From Lytechinus variegatus (taxonomy: Eukaryota > Echinodermata > Echinoidea > Temnopleuroida > Toxopneustidae), in NCBI RefSeq assembly GCF_018143015.1, contig NC_054740.1, positions 18,025,190 through 18,089,189 of the forward strand: a DNA stretch of 64,000 bases. Direction: 5' to 3'. Positions 12,001 to 22,146 of the stretch are shown piece after piece; the stretch's first letter is position 1, and every line of letters starts with the position of its first letter. The translations under genes and the position numbers were made by a program. The notes below the pieces were generated by a model. That model searched no databases. It was not told where the DNA came from and saw only the letters and a list, made by a program, of their open reading frames with translations.

Positions 12001-14585
12001 ATTCCATGATTTTGCACCAGAGTATAAAGGAAAGTTCGGTATTGGGTTTGGGCGGGACTACATTTAAAGAATCAGCATTACGACTATTGAAACCATGTCT
12101 GTCATAAAACATTTCTATCTCATTACAAAATCTCAGTGGTGCACAGCCATGTATGCAATGATACATTAATAAAATAATCTCTTCGCATCTCAAAGTCTTG
12201 CCATTTTAATTTAAAACTTTAATTAGTTTAGAAACACTAATGTCACATGCACCAAAATTCTTAGTGACTACACGAGAAGCTCTTTTTGTAATCCGTTTGA
12301 TAAGATTACGATTCACCGATGAGCAATTTCCCCATACAGAGCTTCCATAATCAATGACAGGTTGGATGGATGATTTTGAAAAGGGTATTCAGTAAATGGG
12401 TATTTAACGTACTACTAAGCTTACGCAACATATACACTTTGTAAGAAAGGTTTTTACACAGTTGTTTAAAGTGCTCATTTCAATTCAAATGACAATCAAT
12501 GTAAAAGACCAAGGTATCTTGTAGAACTGACTTGTTTAAGTTTTGTGCCATTTAAGTATACATTCAATTCAGTAGGATTTTAATGAGACTAGTAATGGTT
12601 GAGTTCCAGTGTGATAAAATCATGATCCAGCTGGTATGACATGAATTGTTTGAGCACAAGTTTCCCATTATTTTGGCTAAATATGAAACAACAGAAATTG
12701 GCCTATATTTGGAAGGAATATCCTTGTTTCCCTTTCCCTTGTAGATTGGGGTAACCCATGCATATTTCCATTCATCAAATATAAACCCATTTTTCAGTGA
12801 GAAATTAAAGATATGGATGGGTTAGACTCTTTGATAGGTATAGAGCAGCAATATTCAACAATTACAGTCAATTCCTAACACATCAATATTTCTTCTTTAG
12901 GTAAATCTTTCAAATAGTTGAATTGAATTGAATGTGAATTTATTAACAACATAATACAAATTTACACATAATTCATGACATTGTCAAGATACAAACACAC
13001 ATACTGAGCATATTCCAACATTATTAACATAGTACAGTGTATATAAATATTTCATCAACAAATTAATAATTCCCTATCATATCAACTGTACATGTATGCA
13101 TTGTACATTGAACAGTATGTATCATTTGGTTGATTTCTTAAACGAAAAAGTGGCCATGAAATTAAAATAACAAATGTCAATATTGGTAAGATATTGAAGT
13201 AAATTTGATCATTAACAGTACACAATAGGGGGATTGTTGTTAAATTAAACCAAAAGTTAGCACAAGTTCTAGTCGAGATTGGTTCTCCAAGTTTTAAACA
13301 TCATTCTCTGAAATTTCACAAAACTTAAATTCATGTAGACATATTGGATTTTTCCAACACAGAGGATCATGGGAAATGCTTTTAGTGATATTTAGACGAA
13401 CGTTAATAAAGAATTCATTAAAATCATCAGGAGTTATATCATTATTAATGTCACTCAAGAACTTTAGAATTGCCAGTGGCTCGACTTAATTCAGTTCACA
13501 GTTGTTTAGGGTATTACTAAACCCCGTAAGATACCTTACTGAAATCCTCAGCCTTAGCCTATTGAATAGTACTCGTCACAAAATTTTGTTGTTTATGGTA
13601 TTCTTCAAATGAATGGTTACATTTAGCTTTGTGTTTTAAAAATTCCCTTTTTTTATGGACTTAATATCATTTTGATAAGATGCTTGTGGACTTAACAATA
13701 CTATATTCATAAGATGCTTGTTTTCCATGGTAAATAAATTGGTGTCTACTAGCATTAATATTGGATGCTGGTTGCGGTAAAGTCACTAATGATGATAATT
13801 AGTGCCTTGCACACTCTGATGAATGGATAGGATCACTTATCAACTTCCAGCATAATTATTATTGATTATCTTCTTCATAGGCAAAGGACAGACATGAGAT
13901 GGAGTTGACATGGGATATTGAGGTTCTTGAAGTCTTAGCTGATGGATATGATGTTCATTATGGAGCAAGGTCTATCAAACATGAGGTATATAATGATCTT
14001 TGGCTGTGTGAAAAAGAGATGACATGATGATGATGATGATGAATAGGAGGATGGATATGATATTCACTACGGGGAAAGATCTATCAATTCAAATATGAGG
14101 TCTGTAAACGATGATGATGATGATGATGACTTAGCAAAACCCTACTAAAGTAATTTATGAATGAGTCCTTTTTTTTTACTCCTCCCCTTCTCTCTCCATT
14201 CCACTTTTGCTGAACAAGAGAATGAAATCATTTCTGTTTTGAGTTAATACAATAATACAATGCATGAATATCATAGGATTCATCTTGCTTCATCATTCAC
14301 ATCTTTTTAATTGTAAAACTTATTTAAACTCTGTCACATTCCCGTCAGGTTGAGAGACGGATTGTCAACCAGCTTGCTGCTGCACAGGAGAAGCTACTCA
14401 TCTCACAAGGATGCAAGTTACACATCGCTGTAGATGCAGGTCACCATGACAACAAGATGATTGGGACCCAAGATCCTCAGCAGACCAAACTCAAGCTTCA
14501 AGTCATCAAGAAAGGAAAGAAAGAAACAGTCAATATACTGCCGTCGGTACCAGGTCCAGCTGATATCAATCATTCCAATTTTTAG
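3083..14585 (+). CDS. CLPB: CLPB (Skd3 family) mitochondrial AAA+ disaggregase, 5' end missing
   Basis: Twelve exons join in frame: 3083-3137, 3482-3568, 5730-5833, 7183-7311, 7701-7798, 8445-8559, 9030-9107, 9855-10117, 10589-10751, 11198-11391, 13881-13985 and 14349-14585 (TAG). They give 541 residues. The first five exons code ankyrin repeats (for example [20 protein letters not shown]). The sixth starts the AAA+ module ([18 protein letters not shown]). Visible motifs are Walker A GSSGIGKT across exons 7-8, pore loop GYVGHE, Walker [12 protein letters not shown], sensor 1 MTSN, arginine finger FLGRIN and sensor 2 YGAR. In vertebrates CLPB is an ATP-driven disaggregase of the mitochondrial intermembrane space. 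The short linker between ankyrin repeats 2 and 3 resembles the shorter human isoform. A presequence would lie upstream and is not seen. An AATAAA at 15750 is a possible polyadenylation signal. Confidence 0.93.
3694..5411. repeat. 1.7-kb fold-back element in a CLPB intron
   Basis: Arms of roughly 600 bases (about 3694-4330 and 4795-5411) are inverted copies. The tips read TAGTAGGAGTGGGCTATA on the left and the complement on the right. A unique core of about 450 bases separates them. The short ORFs found in both arms are the same sequence read in mirror image and have no protein-like features. It is a non-autonomous fold-back DNA element lying wholly inside the intron between CLPB exons 3482-3568 and 5730-5833. 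Arm identity is high, with scattered substitutions. Confidence 0.8.
6062..6345 (-). repeat. tRNA-derived SINE, minus strand
   Basis: Read on the minus strand, this has a pol III B-box-like GGGTTCGAATCCC near 6293-6305, followed by a body shared with the plus-strand element at 22511-22922 (both carry TTTCCTTCAGCAAGAAAT and CGACCCAGGTGAGGTAAAT). It ends in a GTGCTATATAAGC-like 3' block and an ATT-repeat tail at 6066-6081. The head upstream of the B box is diverged, so the 5' limit is approximate. It lies in a CLPB intron, antisense to the gene. Confidence 0.7.
11940..13680 (-). mobile_element. decayed non-LTR retrotransposon (Jockey/CR1-like LINE), composite
   Basis: On the minus strand, 12790-12680 translates to a reverse-transcriptase N-terminal region ([10 protein letters not shown], then KYRPISVVS). 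Positions 12600-12530 give [18 protein letters not shown], and 12370-12190 give the C-terminal block [12 protein letters not shown] followed by [13 protein letters not shown]. The catalytic palm segment with the YADD box is missing between the first two blocks, so the copy has an internal deletion, as well as stops and frameshifts. At 13300-12917 there is what looks like the 3' end of a second LINE, closing in a TTCAATTCAATTCAA tail. Upstream, 13650-13500 may be part of that element's linker. It sits in a CLPB intron, antisense. Confidence 0.7.
14021..14130 (+). repeat. partial CLPB exon copy flanked by GAT repeats
   Basis: Just 3' of CLPB exon 13881-13985, positions about 14047-14103 repeat the end of that exon (GATGGATATGAT, then ATTCACTACGG..., translating to [12 protein letters not shown] against [12 protein letters not shown] in the gene). 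A seven-base insertion precedes the final ATGAG and a GT follows. GATGAT runs flank both sides. The first part of the exon is missing and the copy has no acceptor, so it is a vestigial duplication, not a usable exon. Confidence 0.65.
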
Positions 14586-16808
14586 GCTACTCCTCTGTAT
14601 ATGCAGATTAAATGAACTTTTAAAGTGGTACAAGGGAATACCGGTATCTTTTTCTTTACATTTAACTATGTTTTAGTAAAGGCAGAAAACGTTGATTCCA
14701 TTCAAACATGTATTTTATGTGCAATCTTAAAATATATACATATAACTCTTTGCTCTCATCCTGTCCTCTTTCTACCAAATATCTTTACAGTTTTACAGTA
14801 ACTTGCAAACTGTACTGAGCAGTAAATGTTACTTATCTTTGATAAGTGTCTTGAGTGATTTTATGAATATTATAAACTGTGATATCTGTTGAAAAGGCCT
14901 GCAGACTTCAAATACATTTTTTTATAATCAAGTAGTGTTAATATAAAAGGCATTTTTGAGGGCTCTTAAATGCAGACCTTAGCAAACATAAGGAAATCAA
15001 CGAGGGGCTCATACACTTGTTGCTTGCCCTCTCAACATGTAAAGCATGTAAAGTAAAGTAAAGTAAAAAGCATAAATATGGAAAATATGCATTGTCATTA
15101 ATACCTCAGGGCAAATCCATAATATAATCAACCTTTTTATACATCCAACCCCCAACTTTACCCATTCTTACTTCACTCCATGAACTGCCTAAGACTAAGT
15201 CCTGATAATATGGGGACATAACAACTTCTCATATGAATTGATAAACAAATGAATTTCTGGTAGGTCCCACATATAGGGGGTTGGACCCTTATGATTTATG
15301 GAATTGCTTCCTCAGTGTTTCTTTCACAAACATAAGGAAATAGAATTGGAATATTTTTCAACATATATTGAGTAAATTACTAGATAATTTCAAGGTTATG
15401 ATGGCTTCTTAATGTTTTCAGTGGTTCTAGAATGATAGTTAAGCCTTGATATTTATGATAATGCAGGATAATGCTTCTACAAAATTGGTGAAATAGCGGC
15501 TTATATAACTTAAGCTTTTTAATATATATGAGAAGGTATATATGGAAGCCGAGCTTCACAGAGGGAAAAAATAGAGTCTAATCTTGGTGAAAGGCAGATA
15601 TAAAGTGTAGGTCATGATATACACTTAGAGGATATTTATTTATATTTTTACTTTGAAATGCATTGGTTTTGCACAGCATTGTACAAGACAATTATAGACT
15701 GTTCATGAACAATATTAATGAGATATATTGTGGTTAATTGTTTTTATCAAATAAATATTCAGATTCAAATTATTAATGTATTATATTTTAATGTTAGAGA
15801 GAGAGTGAAAGAGAAAGTATGGAGTAGAAAGAAAGTGAGAAGATAAGTACTGTGTAAAGATGAGAGGTATAGGGGATAAAAGTAAAACAGCAAGAAAGGA
15901 AGAAAGATGTGAAAGAGAGAGAAAAAATATATAGGGAATGGTATCATATAGAAGATATGAGAGAAAGGAAATTCAACAAAGAAAATTTAAGAAAAAAAAT
16001 TCAGAGTAGAGAAAAATAAAGATAACAATGGTTAGAGAGGGAGAGAAGATTGCCAAAAAGAAGAAGGTACAAGGGTACCGGAGAGTGAAGAAAAATGAGA
16101 CATGCAATGAGTACTCAAGAAAAGAGGGAGAAGGAAGAAAATAAAGTACCTTATGCTTAGACAGTAGGAGAAGGCAGGGTAAGTTGAGCAAAGGGGCAAG
16201 TTGAGCCACCATCCCCAGACCAATAATGAATGAATCAGATATTGTGGTGGTGTCATGTATTGATGACCCATTACATAACCATTTACACAACCATATTGTT
16301 TTCGACTTTCAAACAAAAAGTACTTTTTTAGAGGGAAAATACAAATTTCAGCCAAAAAAGTAAAAAGTATTTTCTGTATATTGATAAGTCAAAATCTATC
16401 ACAAAATTAGATTTTTGTAATTTAGAAAGGAGGAAAATATTTACTCGTTTGCAGCTTTTTAGGACCCTTCTCTTATTAGCCATGGCTTACCCCCTCCGGG
16501 TTTTTTTTTCGCTCGTTAAACCACTGATGTGAGGAGATGGGTATATATTTTGTCTATTACATTTATAGTTATTTAAGTAAACATATCCAGCTTCAGATAG
16601 AATTCATAAATATCGTTGGAAAACCCTTAATTTATTTTGAATAACCGACATGTAAATTTCTTCTAAAACTCCGGAGAGATGGACCCAATAACCGATGATC
16701 TCTTGAAAAGTTGAGACTCACTCAGATGATCATAGTCGCATTACCTTTCTCCACGTTTCATCAATCCTAACGACAGGGTCCTATGGGTAAATTATCATTG
16801 CAAGTCAA
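14586..16808. other. CLPB 3' flank and intergenic DNA
   Basis: This holds the CLPB 3' untranslated region, with AATAAA at 15750-15755, and a purine-rich low-complexity tract at about 15795-16070. The ORFs on the opposite strand of that tract are low-complexity shadows. No further gene is seen before the first tRNA-Gln gene. Confidence 0.5.
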
Positions 16809-16880
16809 GGTCCCATGGTGTAATGGTTAGCACTCGAGACTCTGAATCTCGCGATCCGAGTTCGAATCTCGGTGGGACCT
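16809..16880 (+). tRNA. tRNA-Gln (CTG), copy 1
   Basis: A 72-base cloverleaf. The acceptor stem GGTCCCA pairs with TGGGACC, the anticodon loop is CTCTGAA (anticodon CTG) with stem CGAGA/TCTCG, and the T arm is CCGAG TTCGAAT CTCGG. The B box GTTCGAATCTC is intact. The discriminator is T. A T5 terminator follows at 16883-16887. It differs from copies 2 and 3 by a compensatory C-G in place of T-A at acceptor pair 4:69. Part of a tandem array with the copies at 17773 and 18520. Confidence 0.95.
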
Positions 16881-17772
16881 CATTTTTATCTTTCGCTTTT
16901 TCAATTTCAGATAATCACAAGATAATCATGCACAAATGCTCTTTACTTATAATGTATTGAATAATGATTGTATCATTGTCTTGTCAGACCGTAGTAGGGC
17001 GATTCCACATACGTGTCGTACGTACTGGACATGAGCAATACTATTTACTTTTTAGTCAATGAAAAAAATGATTATGGGTGAATTAAAGGTGACATTTTTG
17101 TGTGTCGGATGGGACTCAAGTTCAACATTTTGACCTTTAATTTATCCATGGAAGACATTTTTTGTGTTGGTTGACAATTTTTTTTTACATGACTGTCTAT
17201 TAGTACTTTATCATTACCACAAAACAAATTGAAGTTCCTCGTTTGTTTGGACAGCAGGTTGAAAAATGTGAAAATTGCTAATTTTCTAGCATGGAAACGC
17301 TTCTGCTAGCAATCTGTAAGGTCTTTTAAGGTCTTTCGTGTTTCAGGTTTTGAAAAGCTGTTTAGATTCTATTTTATAAAATGAAGAACTCAGAAACTAA
17401 GGCCATGACAGAGAGATAAAGGGGGTGAATGTGGGGGGGGGGGAGGGGGAGGGATATCAAATACGTGAGGAACGATGGGAAATTAAAGCAATAAAACGAA
17501 AAGAAGAAGGTGATAGGTATCATAGTAGGGGGGAAATGTACCAAATTCCCTTCGATAATTATTTACTTATTATTTTAAATCTGTAATTAGCTTTCAAAAA
17601 TTTCCTTTTAAGGGCTCCCGAAAAGTCTTGGAAATCAGGGGAGGTATAAACATATGACTGCCCAATGATCTATTCAGATACCAGACTCTGATTACAATCT
17701 CAATTATCTTTCTCCAAACTTCACCAATCCTAAAGTTGTGGGTCTTTGTGTGAACGACTTTATGCAAGTCAA

Positions 17773-17844
17773 GGTTCCATGGTGTAATGGTTAGCACTCG
17801 AGACTCTGAATCTCGCGATCCGAGTTCAAATCTCGGTGGAACCT
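17773..17844 (+). tRNA. tRNA-Gln (CTG), copy 2
   Basis: A 72-base cloverleaf with acceptor GGTTCCA/TGGAACC, anticodon CTG and T loop TTCAAAT. The upstream 100 bases resemble those of copy 1 (TTTCTCCA, CCAATCCTAA and GCAAGTCAAGGT recur), which points to a duplication of gene plus 5' flank. The 3' flank has CATTGTTTGC where the other copies have four or five T residues, so pol III termination may be weaker. The next T run is near 17874. Confidence 0.94.
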
Positions 17845-17879
17845 CATTGTTTGCATCTCATGATCTCCCATTTCATTTT

Positions 17880-18066
17880 TTTTTGCTTGTCATATTTTCA
17901 GCTGATAAATGTGCCCCCTTTTAATAGCCATAATTTGTAATGTAAATATACCGTTTTAACCCAAGTCACTCCCCTATTTTTGAAAGTGAGGACTTTTTGG
18001 GGGCTTGTCTAAATTTCATTGGAAAAATGTGCACCCCCCCTTGAGTCCTGGATCCGCTCCTGGTTA
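17880..18066. repeat. dispersed repeat ending in TGGATCCGCTCCTG
   Basis: The 3' part (GGAAAAATGTGCACCCCCCC then TGGATCCGCTCCTGG) recurs at 23093-23143 (GAAAAATGTGCCCCCCCCC then TGGATCCGCCCCTG). Read on the minus strand the end is CAGGGGCGGATCCA, which resembles the terminal repeat of hAT-type DNA elements. Only one end is clear, so the left boundary is approximate and the family is a guess. Confidence 0.4.
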
Positions 18067-18519
18067 TCATAAAATACTCTCTAATTTCAATTTATCAAAA
18101 TATCACTTTTAGCGCCAATGGTGCAGTGAGCATTAAAAAAAATGACTATACGATTATGAAGCCAAATTTCTATTTAAAAGGAAATATTAAAAAAGGCGCG
18201 AGTGACATTTGGCTTTCGTTTTTGTATTTAGCTCTCGGTCATATAGATCTACCTCGACATGTACAGACACTGATTTCTCTTCCATTATTGGGAATATTTA
18301 TACCATTTGTACATTTCTATTTACAATCGTCCCTAACTATGTGTCTACAAGATAAGTAAAGTTATGACTTATGATATAGCCGTATCGTTAACATCTAGTT
18401 TGTGTTTTTGATCGAACTATATTTTATTTTTTTATTTATTCAAAGTCCATTCTATTATTCGATCTTGCAATCTAACTGTCTTCTCTCTATAATGTGATAG
18501 GACATTAGATAGTAATCAA

Positions 18520-18591
18520 GGTTCCATGGTGTAACGGTTAGCACTCGAGACTCTGAATCTCGCGATCCGAGTTCGAATCTCGGTGGAACCT
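18520..18591 (+). tRNA. tRNA-Gln (CTG), copy 3
   Basis: A 72-base cloverleaf with acceptor GGTTCCA/TGGAACC, anticodon CTG, and a D loop reading AACGGTTA where the other copies have AATGGTTA. The T loop is TTCGAAT. A T5 terminator follows (CATTTTTACC). Same orientation as copies 1 and 2. Confidence 0.95.
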
Positions 18592-18790
18592 CATTTTTAC
18601 CTTGGACTTTTTTCATGTAAAAATGCTTCCATTTGTAGCATGAAAGAACAACAGCTACAAAGTTAATAGGATATTCAAATGAAAACGAGGAAGTCATCTT
18701 ATTGCCGTCTTATAAACTAAAACAAATCCTATATTCAATTCTTTGTTTAATTTCCATTCAATGAATTATAATTCAAGGCAATATATGAAT

Positions 18791-19238
18791 AAGCCAGTTC
18801 GTAGTTCCTTTATGCGCATGATCAAAAGATTATACGCATGATCAGAAGGTCATTTGTACTAAAGTGACATGGCGCTTTAAAATCTAATGAGATAGGCACC
18901 AACTTTGATGTCTTGATTATTCATGTATTCTTTTGAATTGTCGTTTTCATTTACATCCACAAAACAAAACAATACTTCCACGAACGACTGGTATTTCACA
19001 GTTTGCAAAGTACATTGTGCAACATGCTAAGATATGCATTCAAAGAAGGGATACAATAAATGCCTTCATTAAGTGTTCATTTGTGTGCTATTCTAGTCAC
19101 CTGGTCTATTCAATTTCTTCATCCTGCTATGTAAGGCAAGCTTACGTAATATCTTGCTTTGAAATCTTTCTAACATGATGAAAGAAATGAAAGGTCATTT
19201 GACCAAAATTGTCCATGAAGTAACTACGAACTGGTCTA
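18791..19238. repeat. terminal-inverted-repeat element, about 450 bases
   Basis: The left end AAGCCAGTTCGTAGTTCCTT and the right end, complement AGACCAGTTCGTAGTTACTT, are inverted copies. The interior contains AGGTCATTTG on one side and AGGTCATTTGACC on the other. No coding frame of note. Probably a MITE lying between tRNA-Gln copies 3 and 4. Confidence 0.6.
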
Positions 19239-19816
19239 TTGTATACACGTTTAAGGATTGACACTTTGAAGAACAGAAGTATAAAATAAAGACCATTTGA
19301 AGGATACAATTTTGAAGTTTACCTAGGTTGTATTCAGATGATTAATTTATACGTTTATATTATACGTGTACGTGTAAATTTATCCTCTGAAGAATCAGTC
19401 AATTAAATGGAAGTATTATTTTTCGTAAAAAGATGGATGAGTGAATGTTTGAATCATGATGATGGCTATAAGGCTCATAGAGGCGAAGATATTTTAACAG
19501 CCTGACATTGACTCATACCCATCCTTAAAAAACCAAAACAAACAAAATGACATAAAAATAACAGCAAAATCAAACAAACGAAAGAACAAATAAAACATTC
19601 TGCAGACCCTGCTGACTAAATTCTGAACCCCAAAGAAGAAGAGTCGTCTAGACTGAAGAGCTAGAGCCTATCCAGTGCATAATGCGGAGAAGATAAATAA
19701 TCATAAAAAAATAAACATACCGACAAGTATCACTATTCAAGTGATGCATATTATTCCCATAGATACACTCATCAATGATTTTAGGCGAATTAAAAAAAAA
19801 AGAAATGATTAAAATG

Positions 19817-19888
19817 AGGTCCCACCGAGATTTGAACTCGGATCGCGAGATTCAGAGTCTCGAGTGCTAACCATTACACCATGGAACC
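19817..19888 (-). tRNA. tRNA-Gln (CTG), copy 4, opposite strand
   Basis: Read on the minus strand this is the same 72-base tRNA-Gln(CTG). The acceptor 5' strand is GGTTCCA and the 3' strand TGGGACC, so pair 4:69 is a U-G wobble, intermediate between copies 2/3 (U-A) and copy 1 (C-G). The T loop is TTCAAAT. Four T residues follow (CTCATTTTAATC). It is convergent with the three plus-strand copies. Confidence 0.94.
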
Positions 19889-22146
19889 TTGGCTGAAAAT
19901 AGACCGTCACAATAAGTCCGCAAATATTAGGGCCCTCTATCGGTGAAGTAAATAGAAAGATAGTTGCACAACTTTATTAGTTGCAGTCCACGGTGTGTGC
20001 ATATCGTCGAACAAGAGATAAACAGAATGAACTTTGAATACAAGATTATTTTCATTTACTTTAAAAATTCAGTACAATTGACCGTTGATTGAAGTCCTTA
20101 AACATTTCATGTGAGTGTATTTCATGTCTTTTTGGAATTACACACTGTATTTTATTATATGAATTAATAACAAAATCCAAGTTCCTCCTCATGGGCATGT
20201 GAAACAAATTTTATTCCTCCTGAACATGTGCATTGACTTTCAATCATCATGACCAGTATTTTAACAGCTTATGATTAAGTCAAGTTGGTCCTTTTATTGT
20301 TGTCAAATCTGTAAAAAACTGAAATATTGTATTATTCAAACAATAAAAAACAAAAGAATTAGTGAGTGAGGGACCTCATCGACTCTCTCATTTGCATATC
20401 ACTGAGTTGTGTATATCTTTTCAGAGAAAAATAAGCGAAACTTGAAAATGTCATAACTTTCTAATTTTTCATCCAATTTTGAATAAATTTTCAGCGTTAT
20501 GCTTGTTAGGTTTTTTCTCTTTTTTTTTTTCTCTTTTTTTTTTCTCTATCATTTCCATTCAGCAATTTTTGGGGTGGACTTGACCTAAGTTCTTTGATTA
20601 TGTACTTCCGGGAACACTTTGGCCTTCATAATTACTTCAAAATGTTTACAAGTTGTTATTTCAAGTTATTAAAAAAATTCAATATTGAATATTACTACTT
20701 GACTAGAAATCGTTCTCATTATAAATAGTCTGCTGATGATACCCTCACCCCTCTTTCTGTCTTTATCTGTCTCTCCACCCCTCTCTCCCTCTCTCTCTTT
20801 TGATTGTGTGTTGTGTAGAATCCAGGATGAAAGAATGTAATACATATATGTTCAGGATTTGTTAGGTTTTATTTATTTTTATTTATTATTTTCACTTGCC
20901 TGATTTCACACAATATTGCTTTGAATTTAATACACAACAGTGCATCCATGCAACTGACAAAATTGTACATCTTCAAAACATTCGAAGCAGAATTTCAGAT
21001 CATATTTGGTTAGCCTTATGTGGTGTCTAAATCGTCAGATAACTGATGAGGTGAGTTGAGCCAATCATAATAGGGAAGATCATTTTGACATAGTATTTTT
21101 GATGGTTATAATAAGAAGAAGGCAATAATAATCATGATTTGACGGAATGGTAAAGATCATTATCAACCAACCATGACTGAATTCAACAAGGAAGTAAATT
21201 CATACATTTATACACGCAATCAATTGTAGATTGGAATTATTTTCATTTCTTCTTTCACAGTTGGTCGTGCTTCTGTTTTTGACCATTCTGCTACATTTGT
21301 ACAGAATTACAATGCATGGTTACAAATAGTCACAAGATCAATTGTGAAAGCCACTTGATAACGAATCTCTCTACTGGCCTGTATACGATTTACATATGTT
21401 GCTTGTTGCTAGGTCAGGCAAACAGTGGATGAAAATTATCTTCATTTCCCGTAGAATATATATAATATCAATAATGACACAATAAAGTGGAACAAATTCC
21501 ATTGCATTTTAAGAATGTCGCATAAAACAAAACTGGATGGAATTCGAACTTTGGCATGTATACATACCTTTGGAAGAGATTATCATTTGAACTCATGATT
21601 ATGAACTAGTATTATAACATATTCAGCATTTTTACCAATAACAAATATGATATTACAGGTTAAGTAATTACAAGATAAGATTAGGCTTAGCTTTTCCAAG
21701 AAGTTTGACATTTGTTTTACGACAAAATAGAAATTCGCCACCTATCAGTTATTTGCAGGCTATAGCCTGATATGAACAGGGAATCTTGCGACTGGTGAGT
21801 ATAAACGTTTTTGTCTCATTTTCTTTAAAACACATAGGAACAACATATATGTTTATTTTTACACGATTTTTTTTTCAGAAAACTGACAGATATTACTTTG
21901 TTGTAAGAAAAAATGAAATGTGAGATGTATACTTGATAGGTTTATTTTGTTGATGGGGGGGGGGGGGCTATGTACATCTTGATTGTTTTGTTAACTAAAA
22001 ATGAAAATGAACTGTTATGTGTGTGCGGGAAAATCACATATTTCAAATTTTATTTACATCTAATTTTGCTGAAGATTCAATCAGAAATATCTTTGCTCAT
22101 TATCAAATTATTAATTCTTTATTTGAAAGGATCATAGAAGTTAGTA
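19889..22146. other. intergenic DNA upstream of the zinc-finger AAA+ gene
   Basis: No gene is seen. About 20180-20587 is the right half of the family B TTAA MITE described below, ending GGGGTGGACTTGACC. Positions 20755-20800 are CT-rich. The promoter and 5' untranslated region of the gene starting at 22147 should lie in the last kilobase, but I see no confident TATA box. A G run sits at 21956-21967. Confidence 0.4.
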
